From Streptosporangium roseum DSM 43021 (GTDB lineage: Bacteria; Actinomycetota; Actinomycetes; Streptosporangiales; Streptosporangiaceae), in NCBI RefSeq assembly GCF_000024865.1, contig NC_013595.1, positions 4,960,001 to 5,024,000 of the forward strand: 64,000 nucleotides of DNA, written 5' to 3'. Both the position numbers and the translations under genes were made by a program. Below the pieces are notes generated by a model, which was not told where the DNA came from, searched no databases, and saw nothing but the letters and a program-made list of their open reading frames with translations. Of this stretch, positions 8,028 to 15,557 are shown in pieces. The number at the start of each line of letters is the position of its first letter. Position 1 is the stretch's first letter.

Positions 8028-8255
8028 TTGAACGTGATCATGCTGCCGGGTGGTGTGCTCCGCGTGCCGTGGGCCGTGACGCTGCCTGATGGTACGAAGG
8101 TGGACGGGACCCGTGATGTGCGGCCGGGTGAGTGTGATTATGAGCAGTGGCTGCCGTTCGCGCGGGGTGAGGATGACCTGTGGCGGCTGGAGGCTGTGGA
8201 GGCGGCGCGGGATGCGGAGATTTTGAGCCGGTGGCGGGCCCGTAAGAGTGCCTGA
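8028..8255 (+). CDS. Small hypothetical protein, 75 aa
   Basis: I do not recognise the family. A TTG at 8028 follows a good GGAGAGG, making it a better start than the ATG at 8040. The product has a beta-rich first half ('VLRVPWAVTLPDGTKVDGTRD') and a helical, charged second half ending in Arg/Lys. It lies between the metalloprotease and the recombinase on the same strand, 90 bp after the former. Confidence 0.55.
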   Translation: MNVIMLPGGVLRVPWAVTLPDGTKVDGTRDVRPGECDYEQWLPFARGEDDLWRLEAVEAARDAEILSRWRARKSA

Positions 8256-8291
8256 CCTGCCGGGTGGTGTGTCCCCCGTTGTTGGGTGCCT

Positions 8292-8325
8292 GTGATGCAT
8301 AATGCTGATTTGTGCATGATGTGAT
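8292..8325. promoter_or_regulatory. Copy 2 of the TGATGCATAAT element
   Basis: TGATGCATAAT is followed by TGCAT and then GTGATC, nearly the same arrangement and spacing as at 6939-6973, but its palindrome is imperfect. It ends about 34 bases before the recombinase start at 8359, where an operator or promoter would sit. Confidence 0.5.
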
Positions 8326-8358
8326 CTTGCTGTTCCGGGGTGCGGTGGGAGGGCCGTC

Positions 8359-9378
8359 GTGAGCGGCGGTGATCGGCCGGTGCCGGTGGGTCTGTCTGAG
8401 GTGGTCGCGGAGTTCCTGTCTGCCTTGCGGACCAAGAAGCTCTCTTCGCACACCGTTGCCGGTTACAGGCGTGATCTGGAGTTGGTGGCGGGGCTGGCCG
8501 CGGCTGCGGCCGGGGTGGGGGTGGCGGATCTGGAGGTCCGGTCGCTGAGTGGCCGGCTGGTCCGTACGGCGTTCGCGGAGTTCTCCGGGCCTCGTTCGCC
8601 GGCCAGTGTCAACCGGGCCTGGAGTGCCTGGAATCAGTTCTTGTCCTTCTGTGTGGCCGAGGGGTTGCTGGAGGGCAATCCGATGGCGGCGGTGCCCCGG
8701 CCCAAGCAGCCGGCCAAGGCTCCCAAGCCTCTTTTGGGTGATGGGAGTGCTTCGGCGACGTTGCTGGAGCGTATCGCCGCGGGGGCGCGCAGGGCCCGTG
8801 ATCCGTGGGTGGAGCGTGATCTGGTGGTTTTGGCGCTGGCGCTGGTGACCGGGATGCGTTCGGCGGAGTTGCTGGGTCTGACGTTGGGGTCGATCGGTGG
8901 TTCGCCTGGTGATCGGCGTATCCAGGTGGTGGGTAAGGGGGGCAGGAGCCGCTCGCTTCCGATCGAGGCTCCGGTGGAGCGTCTTGTGGAGCGTTATCTG
9001 CACAGCCGTATGGTCCGTTTCGGGTTGAGCGCGCTCCCCCGTTCGGCGGCGTTGCTGGTCGACACCGGTAATGAGCCGTTGCGGCGGGGTGGTCTGCAGT
9101 ATCTGGTCCGGCAGTGTTATCGCCATGCCGGTGTGCATGATCGGGTGCAGAGGGGCACGCTGGTGCATGCGTTGCGTCATGAGTTCGCGACGCGGCTGGC
9201 CGAGCGGGGGGCTTCGGCGCATGAGTTGATGGAGTTGCTGGGGCACTCCTCCATCGTCACGGGGCAGGCTTACATCGCTTCGACCGCTCGTGAGGTGCGC
9301 CGGGCCGCGCAGGGTAATCCCGCCTATGGCGTGCTGGAGCGGTTGGGGCCGGAGGGGGGCGGGGGTGCGGCGGGTTGA
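8359..9378 (+). CDS. Tyrosine recombinase/integrase (XerC/D-like)
   Basis: 339-aa site-specific recombinase starting at GTG with GGGAGGG upstream. An N-terminal core-binding domain (about residues 12-115) precedes the catalytic domain, which has a complete active site: R167 in 'TGMRSAEL', K193 in 'GKGGRSRSL', H270 and R273 in 'HALRHEF', H296 in 'LGHSS' and nucleophile Y305 in 'GQAYIAS'. It differs clearly from the recombinase at 653-1780, so it is not a recent duplicate. It may act on the TGATGCATAAT elements upstream; this is inference. Confidence 0.9.
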   Translation: MSGGDRPVPVGLSEVVAEFLSALRTKKLSSHTVAGYRRDLELVAGLAAAAAGVGVADLEVRSLSGRLVRTAFAEFSGPRSPASVNRAWSAWNQFLSFCVAEGLLEGNPMAAVPRPKQPAKAPKPLLGDGSASATLLERIAAGARRARDPWVERDLVVLALALVTGMRSAELLGLTLGSIGGSPGDRRIQVVGKGGRSRSLPIEAPVERLVERYLHSRMVRFGLSALPRSAALLVDTGNEPLRRGGLQYLVRQCYRHAGVHDRVQRGTLVHALRHEFATRLAERGASAHELMELLGHSSIVTGQAYIASTAREVRRAAQGNPAYGVLERLGPEGGGGAAG

Positions 9379-9393
9379 GGGGGGCCGGTGGGG

Positions 9394-9795
9394 TCAGGTG
9401 GTGCGTAGCCGTACCTGGTCGGCCAGGCGTCGCAGGCTTTCGTCGAGGGTGCGGTCGATGTCGTCGTCGGCGGGGGCGTGGTCGTCGTCGAAGAAGGACA
9501 GGTGGATGGTGACCTCGCTGGTTCCGTCGCCGCTGTCGGCCACCTGGAGCCAGCCCGCGTAGCGGCCGTTGTCGCGGGTTCCCCATTCGATGCGCAGCCG
9601 TTCGGGGTCGGTCTGCAGGCGTGCGTGGGCGTCCTGGCCGGTGCTGTCTTCGTGGACGGTGACGTCGGGCAGGATCTCGGCCCGTACGTGCAGGTCCTGG
9701 GGTAGCCAGTGGTCGAGTCCGTCGAGGTCGCCGGCTTGGTCGAAGACGGTCTGCGGGGGTGCGGGCATGGTGCGGGAACGTTCGTGTTCGCTCAT
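9394..9795 (-). CDS. SRPBCC-fold (START-like) protein
   Basis: 133 aa with the layout of polyketide-cyclase/SRPBCC ligand-binding proteins: an N-terminal 'PPQTVFDQAGDLDGLDHWLP' where the first strand and helix pair lie, a beta sheet ending in 'TSEVTIHLSFFDDD', and a long C-terminal helix ('DDDIDRTLDESLRRLADQVR'). It likely binds a hydrophobic ligand; the ligand is unknown. GAGGAGT precedes the ATG. It is convergent with the recombinase gene, only 15 bp apart. Confidence 0.7.
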   Translation of the reverse strand: MSEHERSRTMPAPPQTVFDQAGDLDGLDHWLPQDLHVRAEILPDVTVHEDSTGQDAHARLQTDPERLRIEWGTRDNGRYAGWLQVADSGDGTSEVTIHLSFFDDDHAPADDDIDRTLDESLRRLADQVRLRTT

Positions 9796-9874
9796 GGGGT
9801 GATCACTCCTCGCTGTGGTGGCGTTGGGTGATCCCCTACCCCTGTGGGGGGTGGTCCATCCGTGGAGGTGCAGG

Positions 9875-10147
9875 TCAGGTGGGTGGGGTGGTGGGGCGGA
9901 CTTTTCTGACGAAGCGTGCGGCGGCTCGGTGGCTCATTCCGGTCTCGCCGCGTACGAGGAAGACGGCTTGGTCGAATTGGTCGGAGGCTTTGAGCTGGAG
10001 GATCTGTTCGATGAGTTCGGGGCCGATGCCGCCGCCGACGAGGGCGTTGCGGGGGCGTTGTGCCACCCGTACGGCGAGCACGATGAGGCCGATGATCACT
10101 ATGGCGATGACTGCCGTCAGGAGGAGGGTGACGATCAGGTTCGGCAT
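9875..10147 (-). CDS. Single-pass membrane protein with one L7/L12-like repeat
   Basis: 90 aa: hydrophobic helix at residues 4-26, then one repeat 'AVFLVRGETGMSHRAAARFV', close to the second repeat of the 160-aa protein at 2946-3428. I chose the ATG at 10147 because the paralogue starts with the same MPN and because TACGCTCACCCC stands directly before it, matching the paralogue's upstream sequence; the frame upstream is Pro/Thr-rich and unlikely to be translated. The two genes point towards each other across the composition switch. Confidence 0.7.
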   Translation of the reverse strand: MPNLIVTLLLTAVIAIVIIGLIVLAVRVAQRPRNALVGGGIGPELIEQILQLKASDQFDQAVFLVRGETGMSHRAAARFVRKVRPTTPPT

Positions 10148-10283
10148 GGGGTGAGCGTACCCCTGCGGGGGTGTGGTGGGGAGGCGTTGGGGTGGTTGTC
10201 GTCCGGGGGGTGGGCGGGGTTGGGTGGTCCGGTCTGCCGGGGGTCTGGGCGTGATCTGCCTGCCGGGGTCGGTTCGGGGGTGT

Positions 10284-10601
10284 TCAGCTGGGGGGGAAGG
10301 CGGTGGCGGAGAGGACGGCGCGCAGTGGGAGTGGCTGGTAGATGTGGGGGAAGGTTTCGGTGGAGTCGGGGGGGATCTCCATGCGGACATCCAGGCCGGC
10401 CGGGTCGATGGTCAGCAGTATCAGGGGTTGGCCGATGTCGTGGTAGAAGCGCTGGACGACGCCTTCCAGTTGGGTGTGGTCGGTGCAGGCGTGGATGAAG
10501 CCCTCTTGTTCGAGGGTGCGGCCGAGGGTGGAGATGCGGTACTCCCCCGCCGGTTGGGCGGCTTCCCAGTCGGCGGCCAGGGCCAGGTGCAGGATGGTCA
10601 T
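10284..10601 (-). CDS. DUF952 family protein
   Basis: 105 aa, the usual length of the family. Typical features are the start 'ILHLALAADWEAAQPAGEY', the central 'EGFIHACTDHTQLEGVVQRFY' and the closing 'FPHIYQPLPLRAV'. The molecular role of the family is not established. Its ATG overlaps the stop of the upstream aminotransferase gene by four bases, so the two are translationally coupled. Confidence 0.85.
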   Translation of the reverse strand: MTILHLALAADWEAAQPAGEYRISTLGRTLEQEGFIHACTDHTQLEGVVQRFYHDIGQPLILLTIDPAGLDVRMEIPPDSTETFPHIYQPLPLRAVLSATAFPPS

Positions 10602-11623
10602 CGGGTCAGGGCCTCCACGGCGCGGTCGACGTCGTCGACGGTGGTGTACAGGTGGAAGGAGGCGCGGATCTTTCCCGCGCGTACGGCGGTGCGGATTCCG
10701 GCGGCTTCGAGGCGTCGGCGGGCGTCAGGTGCTTCGACGGTGACGATCGCGCTGCCGGTGGGGGGCTGGTCCAGGGCGGTGAGGAAGCGGGCGGCCAGTG
10801 CGGTGTTGTGGGCGTGGACGGTGGTCACGCCGATGCGGTTGAGCAGGTCGATGGAGCCTGCGGCGCCGATCTGGCTGAACCAGGCCGGTGACAGGTCGAA
10901 GGCGCGGGCTCCTTCGGCCAGGCGCAGGGGTGGTCCGTAGAAGGAGCCGCCGGGGTCCGCGCCGGCGTACCAGTTGGCGGCGATGGGGCGCATGTGCCGG
11001 CGGGCTCGGGCTGACAGGTAGCCGTAGGTGGCGCCGCGGGGGGCCATGAGCCATTTGTAGGCGGCGCAGACGAGTATGTCGAAGTGGGCGGCTTGCACGG
11101 GCAGCCAGCCGCAGGCTTGGGTGGCGTCGGCCACGACGAGGGTGTCGTGGTCGCGGGCGGCGGTGAGGATGTCCTGGAGGGGGGCTTGGCGGCCGTCGGC
11201 CGACTGCACCAGGCTGAAGGCGACGACGCGGGTGCGGGAGTCGATGGCTTCGGCGAGGTGGTCCAGGGGGGCGGTGTGCAGGTCGGCCGAGGCTGCCCAG
11301 GGGAACAGGTTGGAGGTGAACTCTTCGGTGGCGGCCACGACGCGTGCGCCGGGTGGCAGGCAGGCCGCGAGGGGGGAGAGCATCTGGGAGACGGTGGCGC
11401 CGACGGCGACGTCGGTGGCGGCGACGCCGGTGAGGGTGGCGAAGGCGGTGCGGGCGCGGTCGGTGGCGGTGTCCCAGGGTTTCCAGTCGGTGCGGCCTGT
11501 GCGCCAGTCGGTCAGGACGCGTTGCAGGTCCTCGAAGGCGGGGCGTGGGGGCAGGCCGTAGCTGGCGGTGTTGAGCCAGCCGGGGTGGGGGTCCCACAGT
11601 GCTTGCGCCTGGGCGAGATCCAT
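10598..11623 (-). CDS. PLP-dependent aminotransferase class V
   Basis: 341 aa, fold type I, in the group with isopenicillin-N epimerase-like and cysteine-desulfurase-like enzymes. The PLP lysine is K190 in 'CAAYKWLMAPRG', with D166 in 'VVADATQACG' to hold the pyridine nitrogen. The substrate cannot be told from sequence. It is the first gene of a two-gene unit with the DUF952 gene and is divergent from the M28 peptidase gene, with about 175 bp between them. Confidence 0.88.
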   Translation of the reverse strand: MDLAQAQALWDPHPGWLNTASYGLPPRPAFEDLQRVLTDWRTGRTDWKPWDTATDRARTAFATLTGVAATDVAVGATVSQMLSPLAACLPPGARVVAATEEFTSNLFPWAASADLHTAPLDHLAEAIDSRTRVVAFSLVQSADGRQAPLQDILTAARDHDTLVVADATQACGWLPVQAAHFDILVCAAYKWLMAPRGATYGYLSARARRHMRPIAANWYAGADPGGSFYGPPLRLAEGARAFDLSPAWFSQIGAAGSIDLLNRIGVTTVHAHNTALAARFLTALDQPPTGSAIVTVEAPDARRRLEAAGIRTAVRAGKIRASFHLYTTVDDVDRAVEALTR

Positions 11624-11799
11624 GGCTGTACTTTACGGCTCGGTTGTGGGGTTCTCGTGCCTGTTTTGGGTGTTCGGGCTCCCCCGGTGTGGGCTCCGGT
11701 ATGAGGTGCGTGGCCGTTTACGGGTGCGGAAAACCGCAGGTATATGCGGATATGGGCCTCATTCCGTCGGCTGGGCGGTCAGACGTACCGTTCCTGACC

Positions 11800-14136
11800 A
11801 TGATCGGAAAGATGTTCGACGTCCCGAGACGGCTGCCGGCCGGCATGGCGGCCCTGCTCGCGCTGGCCGTGGTGATCGTGTTCTCGGCCATGACGGGCAG
11901 CACGATGCAGCCCCTGCCGGCCTCGGCGCCAGGCGGGGAGTTCAGCGCCGGGCGAGCCCTGGTGCATCTGAAGGAGTTCGCCGCCGAGCCGCGTCCCGTC
12001 GGCAGCCGCGCGAGCCACCGGGCCAGGGACTACCTGGCCGGGCAGCTACGCGCCGCAGGTCTTCAGGTCGAGATCCAGCGGTCCGTCGGGGCTCGATCGG
12101 CGGCGGGGCTGGCGACCTTCGGCCAGGTCGACAACATCGTGGGCCGGCTGCCCGGAACCGATCCGACCGGCACGGTGCTCATCGCCGCCCACTACGACTC
12201 GGCGGCCATGGGGCCGGGCGCCTCCGACGACGGTGCGGCGGTGGCCGCGATGATCGAGACGATCCGGGCGTTGCGCGCGGGCGCCGGCCTGCGCAACGAC
12301 ATCGTGCTCCTGATGTCGGACGGTGAGGAGGACGGCGTGCTCGGTGCCGAGGCCTTCGTCCGGCAACACCCTTTGGGCCGCAAGGGCGGCGTGCTGCTGA
12401 ACTGGGAGGCTCGCGGGGTGAGCGGTCCCTCGTTGATGTTCGAGACCTCCAGGAACAACGCCCGGCTGGTCGAGACGTTCGTCAACGCCGTCCCCGCTCC
12501 GCGTGGTGACTCCTCCATGGTGGAGCTGTATCGGCTGCTGCCGAACAACACCGACTTCACCCCGCTGACCAAGGCCGGATTCACCGGTATGAACTTCGCC
12601 TACATCGAGCGCTCCTCGCTCTACCACACCGCCGGCGACTCCATCGCCAACCTCAATCACGGCAGCCTGCAGCATCATGGTACGAACATGCTGGCGCTGG
12701 CCCGTTCCCTCGGCGATGCCGACCTGCAGACGCTGTCCTCCGAGCATGACGTCACCTATTTCCGCGCCCTGGGCGGCATGATCACGTATTCGGGTCTGTT
12801 CGTCTGGCCGCTGGCCGGGCTGGCGGTCCTTGCCGTGGCCGGGCTGGCGCTGCTGGCCCGTGTCAGGCGGCTGCTCAGCCTTCCCCGGCTGTTGTGGGCG
12901 GTGGTTTCGGCCGTCGTGCCGCTGGTCGTCTCGGTTGTCCTGGCGCAGGGGTTGTGGGAGCTGCTGGTGGCCTGGCGGCCCGCCTACGACCTCATGGGCG
13001 GGCTTGTGCACAGTCCGCTGCCGTTCCAGGCGGCCATCGCGGTGCTGTCCGCGCTGGCGGTGCTCGGCTGGTATCTGACGCTGCGCCGCAGGCTCGGGCC
13101 GGCGGCGCTGTCGGTGGGGGCGCTGGCCTGGCTGGCCGGGCTGGGCGTCCTGTGTGCCCGGGTCGCTCCGGGGGCGTCGTTCCTGTTCGCCTTGCCGGCT
13201 CTGCTGTGCGCGCTCGGCTGGCTGGCCGCCGTCTTGCTGCCCGTGCTCGCCTGGGTACGGCTGGCCGTGGCGATGCTGGGTCCGGTCATGGCGGCTACGC
13301 TGCTGCCCTCCCTGGCCGGGAACGTCTTCGACGGGATGGGGCTGGCGCTCGGCGGGGTCGGTGCGCTGGTGCTGGCGCTGTTCGGGCTGTCGGTGCTGCC
13401 GATCGTGGAGGTGTTCCTGCCCGAGGCGGGTGTCGCGCCCAGCCGGGCGGCCGTCCGTGCCGTGCCCCTGGCGGCCGTCGTCCTGTCGGCAGGGCTGGTG
13501 GGTGCGGGGCTGTGGGTGGACACCTTCGACGCCGGCCGGCCGCAGCGCACCCACCTGGCCTACGTCATGAACGCCGACACCCGCACCGCCCACTGGGTCA
13601 GTGCTGATGCCGATCCTGCGCGGTGGACCAGGCGCTACGTCTCCGGCCACGACGCGGCGGCGCTTCCCGAGGGGTACGCGCGGGGCACGTTGCGGACCGG
13701 TCCCGCACCGGTGATCGCGGCCGGTGGTCCGCGGGTCGCCGTACTGGCCCACACCGGGGACACCCTCGAGCTGCACGTGACCGCGGGGAAGGGGGCGCGT
13801 TCGGTGATGCTGCGCCTGGACCGGCCGGTCACCCAGGTCACCGCGGCCGCCGGCCGGTTCGGCTCGGTGAGCGTCCCCGTCACCGGTACGCGAGTCGGCA
13901 CCTGGCCCGCCGAGATCCGCTTCCGTGGCATTCCTTCCCGGGGGGTCCGCCTCACCGTGCGCATGCCGGAGGCGGAGCGGGTCCGCCTAACCGCCATCGG
14001 CGAGACCGACGGGCTGTCGGCGGTGCCGGGCTTCGTCCCCAGGCCTTCCGGCCTGGTCGCCGCCACCAGGGAGGACGGCGACCTCATCGCGGTCACACGT
14101 GGTTACACCCTGACAGGCGGCTCCCCCGCCCCGTGA
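11800..14136 (+). CDS. M28 family metallopeptidase with C-terminal membrane domain
   Basis: 778 aa. A signal-anchor helix (about residues 15-32) leads into an M28 di-zinc aminopeptidase domain (about 45-300): H131 in 'AAHYDS', D143 in 'ASDDG', the E176-E177 pair in 'DGEEDG', E203 in 'NWEARG' and H276 in 'YHTAGD'. After about residue 320 come some eight membrane helices and a soluble C-terminal beta-rich domain. This is the arrangement of ER-metallopeptidase-1-like proteins; in bacteria the peptidase faces outside. The frame opens upstream of 11800, but the signal anchor begins there. Ribosome binding is weak, so the ATG at 11752 cannot be excluded. Confidence 0.85.
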   Translation: MIGKMFDVPRRLPAGMAALLALAVVIVFSAMTGSTMQPLPASAPGGEFSAGRALVHLKEFAAEPRPVGSRASHRARDYLAGQLRAAGLQVEIQRSVGARSAAGLATFGQVDNIVGRLPGTDPTGTVLIAAHYDSAAMGPGASDDGAAVAAMIETIRALRAGAGLRNDIVLLMSDGEEDGVLGAEAFVRQHPLGRKGGVLLNWEARGVSGPSLMFETSRNNARLVETFVNAVPAPRGDSSMVELYRLLPNNTDFTPLTKAGFTGMNFAYIERSSLYHTAGDSIANLNHGSLQHHGTNMLALARSLGDADLQTLSSEHDVTYFRALGGMITYSGLFVWPLAGLAVLAVAGLALLARVRRLLSLPRLLWAVVSAVVPLVVSVVLAQGLWELLVAWRPAYDLMGGLVHSPLPFQAAIAVLSALAVLGWYLTLRRRLGPAALSVGALAWLAGLGVLCARVAPGASFLFALPALLCALGWLAAVLLPVLAWVRLAVAMLGPVMAATLLPSLAGNVFDGMGLALGGVGALVLALFGLSVLPIVEVFLPEAGVAPSRAAVRAVPLAAVVLSAGLVGAGLWVDTFDAGRPQRTHLAYVMNADTRTAHWVSADADPARWTRRYVSGHDAAALPEGYARGTLRTGPAPVIAAGGPRVAVLAHTGDTLELHVTAGKGARSVMLRLDRPVTQVTAAAGRFGSVSVPVTGTRVGTWPAEIRFRGIPSRGVRLTVRMPEAERVRLTAIGETDGLSAVPGFVPRPSGLVAATREDGDLIAVTRGYTLTGGSPAP

Positions 14137-14192
14137 TGCTCGCCGTCTGATCGCGGCGGGGGTGCCTGATGCCTGTCGCCCGGGGCGGAAGG

Positions 14193-14753
14193 TCAGCGGC
14201 GGGCGCGCCACTCCCGCTGCAGGATCGCGTAGACCAGCTCGTCGGTCCATTCGCCCTTGACCATCTCGTTCTCCACCAGATGGGCTTCGCGGCGCATCCC
14301 CACCCGTTCCAGCAGGCGGGCCGAGGCGGTGTTGCGGCCGTCCAGGCGGCCGGTGATCCGGTGCAGGTCCAGGCCGTCGAAGCCCAGCGCCAGCAGGGCC
14401 TGGGCCACCTCGGTGGCATAGCCCTTGCCGTGGTGGTCGGGGTGGAAGACGTAGCCGATCTCCCCGCTGCGGTGCAGGCTGCTGTGCCAGAACAGCAGCC
14501 CGTCGCCGATCAGCTCGCCGGTGGCGGCCAGCTCCACCGCCAGGGTGAGTGCCTGGCCCTCCTCCAGCAGCGCCGATTGGGTGATCTTGGTGGTCAGTGC
14601 CTCCCTGACCGCTTCCAGGTCGCGGGGCTCCCAGTACAGGTAGCGGGTGACTTCGGGGAGCGAGTGGATGGCGTGCAGTCCGTTGAGGTCGCCGGGGGTG
14701 AAGGGGCGCAGGATCAGCCGGTCGGTGCGGATCGGGTAGGAAGGCTTCAGCAT
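14193..14753 (-). CDS. GNAT N-acetyltransferase (RimJ/RimL type)
   Basis: 186 aa. It starts with the family's 'IRTDRLILRPFTPGDLNGLH', has the acetyl-CoA loop in 'YVFHPDHHGKGYATEVAQAL', and ends with 'NTASARLLERVGMRREAHL'. It probably acetylates an amino group on a protein N-terminus or small molecule; the substrate is unknown. Convergent with the M28 peptidase gene. Confidence 0.9.
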   Translation of the reverse strand: MLKPSYPIRTDRLILRPFTPGDLNGLHAIHSLPEVTRYLYWEPRDLEAVREALTTKITQSALLEEGQALTLAVELAATGELIGDGLLFWHSSLHRSGEIGYVFHPDHHGKGYATEVAQALLALGFDGLDLHRITGRLDGRNTASARLLERVGMRREAHLVENEMVKGEWTDELVYAILQREWRARR

Positions 14754-14897
14754 CGGGTCAGGTTAGGTGAGCCCGCGGGCGGCGGGCCACGTATTTTGCG
14801 GCGCCCCGGCCCCGCTTGCCCGCTCCCCCGGAACACATCAACATCGCCCGGGCCTCCCCCGCCACCCGGCACCTTCTCGACGGAGGAAGACCCGACG

Positions 14898-15122
14898 ATG
14901 TCTGATCTGACCGGTCAGTTCCTCGATCTGCCCGCCGGCCGTACCCACTGCCGACTCGACGGGCCGGCCGACGCGCCCGTCGTCGTCTTCGTGCCCGGCG
15001 CCACCCTGTCGACGGCAGGGGCCGGCGGGCGGCGCGCCGGTGCTGGAGCAGGGGGAGCCATTCGCCTCCGCCCGGTCAGCTCCGGCATGGTTGGCATTGC
15101 CAACCATGCCGGACTAGCATGA
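14898..15122 (+). pseudogene. Truncated alpha/beta hydrolase gene
   Basis: A good start (GGAGGAAGA then ATG) opens a frame whose first 40 residues read like the start of an alpha/beta hydrolase: 'LDLPAGRTHCRLDGPADAP' then 'VVVFVPGATLS', the first strands before the oxyanion loop. After about 15012 the likeness stops abruptly and the frame runs into Gly/Ala-rich sequence and a palindrome. The nucleophile and the rest of the fold are missing. A MarR gene follows, so this was probably a MarR-controlled hydrolase that lost about 85% of its length by deletion. Confidence 0.65.
15082..15112. promoter_or_regulatory. 31-bp perfect palindrome, MarR operator
   Basis: Arms CCGGCATGGTTGGCA and its exact complement flank a single central T. 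The core TTGGCA-T-TGCCAA is the -35 region of a plausible promoter (TTGGCA at 15091, TAGCAT at 15115, 18-base spacer) for the MarR gene starting at 15127, so binding would block transcription: autorepression. Confidence 0.75.
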
Positions 15123-15126
15123 CGGC

Positions 15127-15540
15127 ATGACCTCCGCCGACGATGTCGTGGACGCCCTCGTCCGGACCACCTTCGAGGTGGCAGGCGTGCTGACCCGCAT
15201 CGGCGGCGAGCACGACCTGTCGCTCACCCAGCTGCGGGTGCTCGGCATCCTCCGCGACCGCCGCGCCCGCGTTACCGAACTGGCCGCCTACCTTGGCCTG
15301 GACAAGTCCACGATGTCCGGCCTCATCGACCGCGCTCAGCGCCGGGGGCTGCTGACGCGCGGCAAGAACCCCGACGACGGCCGGGTCGTCGATGTGTACA
15401 TGACCCCAGCCGGGCTCGAACTGGCCAAGCGAGTGGAGGACGAAGTCCGACGCGCCCTGGCGCCCATGACCGGCCGTCCGGACCCGGAACAGCTCGATCA
15501 GCTCGTCAAGCTGCTCGAACTCGTCTCGACCCGCCCGTAG
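15127..15540 (+). CDS. MarR-family regulator (paralogue 1)
   Basis: 137-aa winged-helix regulator. The recognition region is 'VTELAAYLGLDKSTMSGLIDR' and the wing 'RGKNPDDGRVVDVYMT'. It is clearly homologous throughout to the MarR protein at 24403-24816 ('LSLTQLRVLGILRDRR' identical), so one arose by duplication. The start lies six bases after a -10-like TAGCAT, so the message is leaderless. The operator palindrome at 15082-15112 implies autoregulation; the neighbouring hydrolase it may once have controlled is decayed. It is convergent with the SARP gene. Confidence 0.9.
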   Translation: MTSADDVVDALVRTTFEVAGVLTRIGGEHDLSLTQLRVLGILRDRRARVTELAAYLGLDKSTMSGLIDRAQRRGLLTRGKNPDDGRVVDVYMTPAGLELAKRVEDEVRRALAPMTGRPDPEQLDQLVKLLELVSTRP

Positions 15541-15557
15541 CGAACACACCGCAGAGA

